The notes under the pieces are model-generated. The model was not told where the DNA came from and made no database searches. It saw nothing but the letters and a program-made list of their open reading frames with translations. From an uncultured Rickettsiaceae bacterium (GTDB taxonomy: Bacteria; Pseudomonadota; Alphaproteobacteria; Rickettsiales; Rickettsiaceae), in NCBI GenBank assembly GCA_905479885.1, contig CAJQOE010000051.1, forward strand, positions 1 through 5,883: a stretch of DNA of 5,883 nucleotides, given 5' to 3'. Positions 1-5,350 of this stretch are shown one piece after another. The first letter of the stretch is position 1. Each line of letters starts with the position of its first letter. The position numbers were made by a program, and so were the translations under genes.

Positions 1-82
1 AGGAGAGTAACCAACTTACGCCACCTTCAAAGGTTTAATACCTCGATTATAACATATTTGACTCAAAACTCGTAGTACAAAG

Positions 83-442
83 ATGCCCTGTATGTCAGTA
101 AATATAATACCTTCAAGCCTTTTCGTTCAGACACTATTTAGAAATTATAACCCAGCTCAAATATTAGCTCTAGAACTGGGCAAACTTGTGGCTAAACCCA
201 TGATTCCTGACGTGCTTATTAAACAAAAATGGACAATTTCTCAAATTGGTTTAAGCAAATCTAAGCGTAGTAAAAATTTAGAAGGATCTATAAAATTGGG
301 TAACAAACATAGCGTTAAAGGTAAGGCTATTTTACTCGTAGATGATGTAAAAACCACCGGCGCAACCAGTAATTTGTGTAGTCAAATTTTAAAAAAGGCA
401 GGCGCTACATCAGTGACCTTAGTCACTATTTCTTTGACGTGA
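83..442 (+). pseudogene. comF: ComF-family phosphoribosyltransferase, 5'-truncated or decayed
   Basis: The 119-residue reading frame matches the C-terminal half of ComF/GntX-type phosphoribosyltransferases. Residues 22-32 (YNPAQILALEL) fit the family's YNQA..LA.EL helix. Residues 51-69 follow the T.SQ..LS...R..N..G pattern. Residues 83-95 (ILLVDDVKTTGAT) are the PRPP-binding loop with its paired aspartates. Full-length ComF has roughly 200-240 residues, so the N-terminal zinc-finger region and first half are absent. The usual IPVPLH..RL..R block reads IPSSLFVQTLFRN here, with conserved V, P, H and R positions lost. Upstream, the same frame has stops at 8, 50 and 59, although it contains a family-like stretch (FKGLIPRL), and another frame contains YKDALYV near 76-96. 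This suggests a decayed 5' half. ComF is linked to DNA uptake in naturally competent bacteria, but its exact reaction is not settled. The ATG at 83 is only the first available start and is probably not native. A short functional protein cannot be excluded. Confidence 0.6.
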
Positions 443-511
443 TTTTATTCCATTTATATGAATTAAAGATAAGAACCTAAATTCTAATTTACACTAGGAA
501 CATATTAAATC

Positions 512-547
512 AGTAATAGCTGCGGCGTGTGACTAGACGTTATTGCT
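512..547 (+). other. imperfect stem-loop in the convergent spacer, possible weak terminator
   Basis: The arms at 512-520 (AGTAATAGC) and 539-547 (GTTATTGCT) can pair over nine positions, two of them G-U wobbles, when read as + strand RNA. The loop of 18 bases (521-538) is noticeably more GC-rich than its surroundings. It lies between the converging comF remnant and the lipoprotein gene, where a terminator would be expected. There is no clean run of T after the right arm, and the wobbles become A-C mismatches in minus-strand RNA, so it could serve only the + strand transcript. The rest of the spacer at 443-554 shows nothing recognisable. Confidence 0.2.
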
Positions 548-554
548 ATATAAT

Positions 555-1580
555 TTATGGCACATCGTAATATTGCCCAACCTCAAGTATTTTTATTTTA
601 TTATTTATTTGCTGATTCTGCATGGCCTCTTCTAAGGCAGTTAATGCTTCGCCTCTACCTTCGTCAGTGAGTTTAAAGACATCATAATGCGATGGAATTG
701 TATAAGGGGATCCTAAGTCTTGATGCGCTTTTAGCATATCTGTTGGATTCATGTGAGCATATTGCATAAACCAACGTGGCTCGTAGGCACCCATGGGGAG
801 CATTGCAACACGAAATTTTTTGAATTTTTCTTTATCACGCTTAAAATATCGGCCATTACCATAACCAGAGTCACCAACAAAATATATATTCCCAGCACTT
901 GTTTCAATAGTAAGTGCTGCCCACAGGGCTTTGTTACGATCAAATATACCACGTGCTGACCAATGTTGCATCGGAGTTAAGTGGAATTTTACATTATCAG
1001 ATATTTTTACTTCATCACCCCAGTCATAGCTTTCTACTTGAATTTTTTTATCATAAGAATGAATTATAGTGTCATTGCCAAGCGGGGTGATAATACGTGG
1101 CTTATGCTTAGCCCATAATTTTTTTATAGTGGCGATATCTAAGTGATCATAATGGTTATGGCTAATCCACACTACATCAATAGGTGGAAGAGCATCAAAC
1201 TTAATACCAGGTTCTATAACTCTTTTGGGCCCAGCAAAAGACATGGGGCTTGCGCGTTTCGACCATACTGGGTCTGTTAAAATATTTAGTCCTTGAGTTT
1301 GTATTAAGAAAGTGACGTGACCAACGTTGGAAATTCGTAATTCATTGCCAAATACTTTTGTTGGTGGGATGTCATACTTTTTGACCTCTACATAACCTGG
1401 CCATGCGGTAGATTTTTTAGTGATTTGCCATTTTAAAAATGACCAAAAATTATTAGAATTCTTGATTTCTGGATCAAAAAATCTATTGCCATCAAAATGA
1501 TCTGACATATCTCCATCGTGATAGTTTGAACATGAAGTAAGAGAAGCTATAATAAATAATATTGCTAGTAGTTGTTTCAT
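555..1580 (-). CDS. metallo-beta-lactamase-fold hydrolase, predicted lipoprotein (NAPE-PLD-like)
   Basis: The 341-residue protein begins with a lipoprotein signal: Met-Lys, a hydrophobic stretch at residues 4-14, and the lipobox LTSC with Cys17. It should be processed by signal peptidase II and lipid-anchored outside the cytoplasmic membrane. The mature part is a metallo-beta-lactamase-fold enzyme with HNHYDHLD at 141-148 (H141, H143, D145, H146), H206 in MQHWSAR, D237 in GDS, H276 in AHMNP and H298 in SHYD. The spacings between these residues resemble the N-acylphosphatidylethanolamine phospholipase D (NAPE-PLD) branch, which uses two zinc ions to cut phosphodiester bonds. By family, the substrate may be a lipid or another phosphodiester, but the sequence does not settle it. 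All expected metal ligands are present, so it should be active. The gene starts 8 bases after the petC stop with no clear ribosome binding site, so it is probably the last gene of the pet operon and may be translated by reinitiation. Family confidence is high; substrate is unknown. Confidence 0.88.
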   Translation of the reverse strand: MKQLLAILFIIASLTSCSNYHDGDMSDHFDGNRFFDPEIKNSNNFWSFLKWQITKKSTAWPGYVEVKKYDIPPTKVFGNELRISNVGHVTFLIQTQGLNILTDPVWSKRASPMSFAGPKRVIEPGIKFDALPPIDVVWISHNHYDHLDIATIKKLWAKHKPRIITPLGNDTIIHSYDKKIQVESYDWGDEVKISDNVKFHLTPMQHWSARGIFDRNKALWAALTIETSAGNIYFVGDSGYGNGRYFKRDKEKFKKFRVAMLPMGAYEPRWFMQYAHMNPTDMLKAHQDLGSPYTIPSHYDVFKLTDEGRGEALTALEEAMQNQQINNKIKILEVGQYYDVP

Positions 1581-1588
1581 ACTAGTAA

Positions 1589-2344
1589 TTACTTAATGTT
1601 TCTCCAAGTACGTTTTTTGGCTATAAAGAATAATATAGTAAATATAGATAAGAATATCATTACCTTTAGGCCTATGGACTTGCGGTGCTCCATCTCTGGT
1701 TCAGCAGCCCATTGTAGAAAAATAGTAACATCCTTAGCCATTTGTTCAAGTGTAGCTGGAGTGCCATCAATGAATTCGACTTGGCCTTCTGTAAGCGGTG
1801 CAGGCATTGCTATCTGACCGCCTTCAAAATATGGGTTATAGCTAAGGCCAGGCATCATAGTAACATCTTCTGGCGCTTCTAAATATCCTGTTAGGATTGA
1901 AAATAAGTGGTTTGCACCATCCTCTCTGGCTTTTACTATTAAAGACAAATCGGCAGGGAAGGCTCCGTTGTTAGAAGCACGTGCGGCTTGTTCGTTTTTA
2001 TAAGGTGGCACAAACGCGTCAGAAGGTAGCGCAGGGCGTTCAAACATATCACCTAAATCATCTGGTCCATCAATGACAGTTTTTTCTTTAGCAATTGCTT
2101 TGATTTCAGCCTCGCTAAAACCTATTTCTTGTAGGTTACGATAGTATAAATGTTGTAAGCCATGGCATGCTGAACAAACCTCTAAATATACTTGTGCTCC
2201 TCTTTGCGCAGCTTGACGATCAAATGAGCCAAACATACCTTCAAATGGCCACCACATTTGCTTTGCTTCTCTTTTATCTGACGATGCATAGCTGCTTGTA
2301 GCCAGAAAAATCACTAATATAGTAGTTAGAATTTTATTATACAT
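1589..2344 (-). CDS. petC: cytochrome c1 subunit of the bc1 complex
   Basis: This 251-residue protein is cytochrome c1, the heme-c subunit of ubiquinol-cytochrome c reductase (complex III). It takes electrons from the Rieske protein and passes them to cytochrome c on the periplasmic side. A cleavable signal peptide covers about residues 1-20 (SSYA then S). The covalent heme site is CSACH at 57-61, with His61 as one axial ligand. Met180 in the segment GGQIAMPAPL is the expected second ligand. The R.SNNGAFPADLSLI block at 122-136 and the WAAEPEMEHRK motif at 212-222 are typical of the family. One C-terminal membrane helix (about 225-242) followed by a basic tail anchors it with the tail in the cytoplasm. 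The length is normal for alphaproteobacteria that encode cytochrome c1 separately from cytochrome b. It starts 12 bases after petB. Its maturation needs the Ccm system encoded upstream in the same window. Confidence 0.97.
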   Translation of the reverse strand: MYNKILTTILVIFLATSSYASSDKREAKQMWWPFEGMFGSFDRQAAQRGAQVYLEVCSACHGLQHLYYRNLQEIGFSEAEIKAIAKEKTVIDGPDDLGDMFERPALPSDAFVPPYKNEQAARASNNGAFPADLSLIVKAREDGANHLFSILTGYLEAPEDVTMMPGLSYNPYFEGGQIAMPAPLTEGQVEFIDGTPATLEQMAKDVTIFLQWAAEPEMEHRKSIGLKVMIFLSIFTILFFIAKKRTWRNIK

Positions 2345-2356
2345 AATTATTATTTA

Positions 2357-3595
2357 TTAGATTATATCATTTTCATGCATTTTGTGATCTTCTTCTACAT
2401 TATGTGGAAGAGGCAAGGGCTTTTCAAATTTAGCTATAAATGGCAGCACTATTAAGAAGTGGAAGAAATAATAAGCAGCAGCCAGACGGCTAACAGTTAA
2501 ATATGGCTCTTCTGCTGGCTTTCCACCTACATATCCAAGGATTAGGCAATCGAGGACAAATATCCAAAATGCCACTTTGTACATTGGTCTGAAAGTAGCG
2601 CTTCTTACTTTTGAACGATCAATCCATGGTAAGAAAAATAAGATTATTATACTGCCAAACATCAATAACACACCCCCAAGCTTAGAAGGTACAGCGCGTA
2701 GTATTGCATAAAACGGTAAGAAGTACCATTCAGGGACAATATGCGTTGGTGTTACCATAGGATTAGCTGGGATATAATTATCCGGATGACCTAATAGGTT
2801 TGGTTTGTAGAAAATAAAATATGCAAAAATCAAGAAGTAAACTCCAAACCCTACAAAATCTTTAATAGTATAATATGGGTGAAAAGGGATCATATCATCT
2901 TTTTTTAACTTCACTCCAGTTGGGTTATTTGAGCCGTGTACATGTAATGCCCATATATGTATTACTACTAGGCCTACAATAACAAACGGTAACAAATAGT
3001 GCAGAGAGAAGAAGCGATTAAGAGTTGGGTTGTCTACTGAGAAACCACCCCATAACCAAGTCACAACGCTTTCACCAACTATAGGAATAGCAGAAAATAA
3101 GTTGGTAATAACTGTTGCACCCCAATAGCTCATTTGCCCCCAAGGTAAAACATACCCCATGAAAGCAGTTGCCATCATTACTAAAAATATAATTAGACCA
3201 AAATGCCACAATAATTCACGCGGAGCTTTATATGAGCCATAATAAATACCTCGGAACATATGTAAATAGACAGCTACAAAGAACATTGAAGCACCAACTG
3301 CGTGCATATAACGAATCATCCAGCCGTAATTAACATTACGCATTATTTTTTCGACACTGTCAAAAGCATGATCAACATGTGGTGTATAGTGCATGGCAAG
3401 AACAATACCGGTCACTATTTGAATCATTAATGCAATGCCAGCTATAGAACCAAGGCTCCACCAATAGCTTAGATTTTTAGGTGCTTTATATTCACCAAGG
3501 TGACGCATTGCAGAAAAAATAGGAAGCCTATAATCAATCCACGTAATAATTGCATTTTGTTTTGATGCTTTATTCTCTGAGTATTCTTTATTCAT
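2357..3595 (-). CDS. petB: cytochrome b subunit of the bc1 complex
   Basis: This 412-residue integral membrane protein is the unsplit, mitochondrial-type cytochrome b. It carries both b hemes and both quinone sites of complex III and drives the Q cycle. The four heme-ligand histidines occur as two pairs with the canonical 14-residue spacing: His98/His112 and His199/His213. The Qo-site PEWY motif is at 288-291, and the GYVLPWGQMS segment at 147-156 is the conserved cd-loop entry. The remaining sequence forms about eight hydrophobic helices. The unsplit form, rather than a short cytochrome b6 plus subunit IV, marks a bc1 and not a b6f complex. The start ATG lies 2 bases after the petA stop with no recognisable Shine-Dalgarno, so translation is likely coupled to petA. 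The C-terminal tail after about residue 390 is hydrophilic with several His and acidic residues. No key residue is missing. Confidence 0.98.
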   Translation of the reverse strand: MNKEYSENKASKQNAIITWIDYRLPIFSAMRHLGEYKAPKNLSYWWSLGSIAGIALMIQIVTGIVLAMHYTPHVDHAFDSVEKIMRNVNYGWMIRYMHAVGASMFFVAVYLHMFRGIYYGSYKAPRELLWHFGLIIFLVMMATAFMGYVLPWGQMSYWGATVITNLFSAIPIVGESVVTWLWGGFSVDNPTLNRFFSLHYLLPFVIVGLVVIHIWALHVHGSNNPTGVKLKKDDMIPFHPYYTIKDFVGFGVYFLIFAYFIFYKPNLLGHPDNYIPANPMVTPTHIVPEWYFLPFYAILRAVPSKLGGVLLMFGSIIILFFLPWIDRSKVRSATFRPMYKVAFWIFVLDCLILGYVGGKPAEEPYLTVSRLAAAYYFFHFLIVLPFIAKFEKPLPLPHNVEEDHKMHENDII

Positions 3596-3597
3596 GA

Positions 3598-4131
3598 TTA
3601 GCCAATTCTAATTTTTGTATCTGAAAGGAATTCATAAGGTGGAACTGCCAAATTTAATGGAGCAGGGCCACGTCTGATCCTAGCAGAAGTGTCGTAGTGA
3701 GAACCGTGGCATGGACAAAACCAACCATCATAATCACCTTTGTTTGATATAGGTACGCATCCTAAATGCGTGCATATTCCTATTGTTACTAGCCATTGTT
3801 TATAGCCTTCTTTTACTCTAGCAGAGTCAGATTCCGGATCTTTTAATTCATTCATAGGGGTTTCTTCAGCTTCTTTGATTTCCGCTTCCGTCCTATGAGT
3901 AATAAAAACCGGTTTACCACGCCATTTTACAGTCATGGTACGGCCTGGTTCGATATTAGAAATATCAACGTCGATAGAAGATAAAGCAAGAACGTCTGCA
4001 GAAGGGTTCAAAGAATCAACCAGCGGCCAAGCGGCGCATGCGGCGCCTACGGCAGTCATACCGCTTGCTGTTAGTGTTATAAAGTCTCTACGCGTGGTTT
4101 TATCTGAATTGTCTATAGTATCGTCCGACAT
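3598..4131 (-). CDS. petA: Rieske iron-sulfur subunit of the bc1 complex
   Basis: This 177-residue protein is the Rieske [2Fe-2S] subunit, which accepts the first electron from quinol at the Qo site and moves it to cytochrome c1. The cluster boxes are CTHLGC at 120-125 and CPCHGS at 139-144. By family knowledge the cluster ligands are Cys120, His122, Cys139 and His142, and Cys125-Cys141 form the stabilising disulfide. The GPAPLNLAVPPY segment at 155-166 is the family's proline loop. The N-terminus has a twin-arginine motif (TTRRDFITL, 12-20) followed by a moderately hydrophobic helix (about 17-36), as expected for a Tat-exported protein that keeps its signal as membrane anchor. It is the first gene of the petABC cluster, about 105 bases after the small membrane protein gene and behind a promoter-like sequence. 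The chosen ATG preserves the complete Tat region. Length is normal. Confidence 0.97.
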   Translation of the reverse strand: MSDDTIDNSDKTTRRDFITLTASGMTAVGAACAAWPLVDSLNPSADVLALSSIDVDISNIEPGRTMTVKWRGKPVFITHRTEAEIKEAEETPMNELKDPESDSARVKEGYKQWLVTIGICTHLGCVPISNKGDYDGWFCPCHGSHYDTSARIRRGPAPLNLAVPPYEFLSDTKIRIG

Positions 4132-4181
4132 GATTTTTAATTATTAGTTATTATTGATCATTTTATAAATATCAAATTGGT

Positions 4182-4209
4182 ATTATATAGCTAGATATTT
4201 CCTTGGCAA
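4182..4209 (-). promoter_or_regulatory. predicted sigma-70-type promoter for petABC
   Basis: Read on the minus strand, TTGCCA (4204-4209) and TATAAT (4182-4187) are separated by 16 bases. The -10 box is a perfect consensus match and the -35 box matches four of six positions. Transcription would start near 4175, leaving a leader of roughly 45 bases before petA. It sits in the longest gap (105 bases) of the minus-strand gene run, where an independent promoter for the bc1 operon is expected. AT-rich DNA gives many chance matches, so this remains a prediction. Confidence 0.5.
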
Positions 4210-4241
4210 TAATTTAAGCTTGATTGTAACAATAAATTATT
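4208..4241 (-). other. perfect 9-base inverted repeat at the end of the small membrane protein gene
   Basis: AATAATTTA at 4208-4216 is the exact reverse complement of TAAATTATT at 4233-4241, with a 16-base centre. Inside it, TTG (4220-4222) and CAA (4230-4232) could extend the stem past a three-base bulge. The right arm covers the stop codon of the upstream gene and the left arm touches the -35 box of the predicted pet promoter. It could be a weak terminator, an RNA-stabilising hairpin or an operator. The stem is purely A/T and no clear U-run follows, so chance is a real alternative. Confidence 0.25.
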
Positions 4242-4614
4242 CTGCGTATGGGCCCTGCGGCTGTTCGTAAGTATTAATATCCAGTAATTCGTTTAAACCT
4301 TTTTCAAACTCTTTTTCTTCTTTTGTTTCTTCGTAATGTGGAGGGTTATCTAAGCAACGCCAAAAATCACCTAAATTAGCAATTTTAGGAACACAATATC
4401 TAGCAACAGATTTAGTGTCGCGTAATGCTCTTGATACTATTTTTTCTGCTTCTTGTAAAACACCTGCATCAGTTAATCCTTGGAAAACCCAGTAAGTCAC
4501 TACTACTGCAGTAAGCATAATCATTATGTACCATTTGCTCATTACCCCATAAATAAATAAGACCATAGGGTTCTTGAGCAAAATTTTAAGTTTAGATAGA
4601 AAGAGTGTAAACAT
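4237..4614 (-). CDS. small membrane protein of unknown function, resembles rickettsial DUF2670
   Basis: I cannot assign a function to this 125-residue protein. It has a short basic N-terminus (K8, K10, K14), a hydrophobic region at about 15-46 that could form one long or two short membrane helices broken near MSKWY (25-29), and a hydrophilic tail. The tail has two cysteines, Cys74 (VARYCVPKI) and Cys87 (DFWRCLDNPP), and a strongly charged E/K-rich stretch at 95-109 ending in a Pro/Gly-rich tip. From memory it resembles DUF2670, an uncharacterised family I know only from Rickettsia; this is not verified. It lies between ccmB (97-base gap) and petA (105-base gap) on the same strand. Its position suggests a link to heme delivery or bc1 assembly, which is inference only. 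The ATG is preceded by no strong ribosome binding site but gives a natural membrane-protein N-terminus. The gene is real, judging by its distinctive composition and clean same-strand placement. Confidence 0.8.
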   Translation of the reverse strand: MFTLFLSKLKILLKNPMVLFIYGVMSKWYIMIMLTAVVVTYWVFQGLTDAGVLQEAEKIVSRALRDTKSVARYCVPKIANLGDFWRCLDNPPHYEETKEEKEFEKGLNELLDINTYEQPQGPYAE

Positions 4615-4650
4615 TGTTTTCTACATAATAAATATTAATTTCAATAAGTG

Positions 4651-4679
4651 ATTTTAACTCATGCAGTTCCAAGAGCCAA
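4651..4679 (-). promoter_or_regulatory. possible sigma-70-type promoter for the small membrane protein gene
   Basis: On the minus strand TTGGCT (4674-4679) and TAAAAT (4651-4656) are spaced by 17 bases. The -10 box matches five of six consensus positions and the -35 box four. Transcription would start near 4644, about 30 bases before the ATG. It lies in the 97-base gap after ccmB, so this gene may be transcribed separately from ccmAB. The rest of the gap (4615-4711) shows no RNA gene or clear terminator. Confidence 0.35.
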
Positions 4680-4711
4680 ACTTTAAATGATCTCTGCTTT
4701 TATTTATAGTT

Positions 4712-5350
4712 TTATATGTTGTAAATATTTTCAACTAGGTAACTAGATAGATATAAAGCTGGCGGTATAATAACCAAATTCACCCCAAGCATTATAAATA
4801 ATAAATGTAAGTCAGTGTTGTTTTGAAGAAAAAGCCCAGAAAGTATAATGTTTGGTATTAATAATGGCATAATTAGTATGGATAAAAAATTTGTATTTGA
4901 TCTAAAATAACCTTGTATTGCAGATATTAAGGTGATTAATGCAGCGCTTAGGAATAATAAAATAACAGCGCTTGAGATTATAGCGGTAAAGGTAATAAAT
5001 TCGATATTGTATATTAAATATATAATAGGCATGGTAAGAAAGAAACTTAAAGAGCAGCAAATACATAAAGCGATATATTTAGCCAATATAATCTTTCCAG
5101 GGGTGGAAGCTGTAATTAATGTTTCAAGAGATCCGTCTTCGATGTCTGGTTTTATCAAATTACCAGATAGGCTGATAAAAGCTAAAGGGATGCTAATGAC
5201 CGCAAAAATAATACCGAAAGCTTGTATATTTTCATAAGCGTTTATTAAAGTTATGCTTAGGCAGCAAAAAATAAAAAATATCAAAGTATATTTAGTTATA
5301 TTGTAAATTTTATTTTGAATTTTGAGTTCGTGAAGGATTAAGTTTCTCAT
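4712..5350 (-). CDS. ccmB: heme exporter / cytochrome c maturation membrane subunit CcmB
   Basis: This 212-residue protein is very hydrophobic with about six membrane helices (roughly 20-38, 44-64, 88-112, 118-145, 155-175 and 182-204). It matches CcmB, the membrane subunit that pairs with the ATPase CcmA in System I cytochrome c maturation. That ABC complex uses ATP hydrolysis to release heme-loaded CcmE so heme can be attached to apocytochromes in the periplasm. Family marks are the cytoplasmic loop IKPDIEDGSLETLI at 66-79 (family pattern D...G.LE.L), the following residues STPGKIILAKY, and the late SILIMPLLIPNIILSGL stretch at 157-173, matching the family's LPL.IP..IF. Length is normal (about 220). 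Its ATG overlaps the ccmA stop by four bases (ATGA), so the two are translationally coupled. Overall similarity to well-studied CcmB proteins looks modest, but the neighbouring CcmA removes most doubt. Confidence 0.92.
   Translation of the reverse strand: MRNLILHELKIQNKIYNITKYTLIFFIFCCLSITLINAYENIQAFGIIFAVISIPLAFISLSGNLIKPDIEDGSLETLITASTPGKIILAKYIALCICCSLSFFLTMPIIYLIYNIEFITFTAIISSAVILLFLSAALITLISAIQGYFRSNTNFLSILIMPLLIPNIILSGLFLQNNTDLHLLFIMLGVNLVIIPPALYLSSYLVENIYNI

Noticed and set aside
753..959. Open frame on the + strand inside the lipoprotein hydrolase gene (and a second one on the minus strand at 749-952)
   Set aside because: Both overlap the catalytic region of a clearly conserved protein in other frames and show no domain character; they are by-products of the real gene.
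1572..1817. 81-codon + strand frame opposite the petC 3' end
   Set aside because: Antisense to the conserved C-terminus of cytochrome c1, with no recognisable motif or start signal.
3935..4147. 70-codon + strand frame opposite the petA 5' end
   Set aside because: Antisense to the Tat signal region of the Rieske protein; composition fits a shadow frame and not a protein.
4615..4711. Possible tRNA or small RNA gene in the gap after ccmB
   Set aside because: The gap has no cloverleaf pattern, T-loop motif or strong hairpin; it is AT-rich with only a weak promoter-like match.
4932..5237. 101-codon + strand frame opposite ccmB
   Set aside because: Its hydrophobic look mirrors the membrane-helix codons of ccmB on the other strand; no family resemblance.
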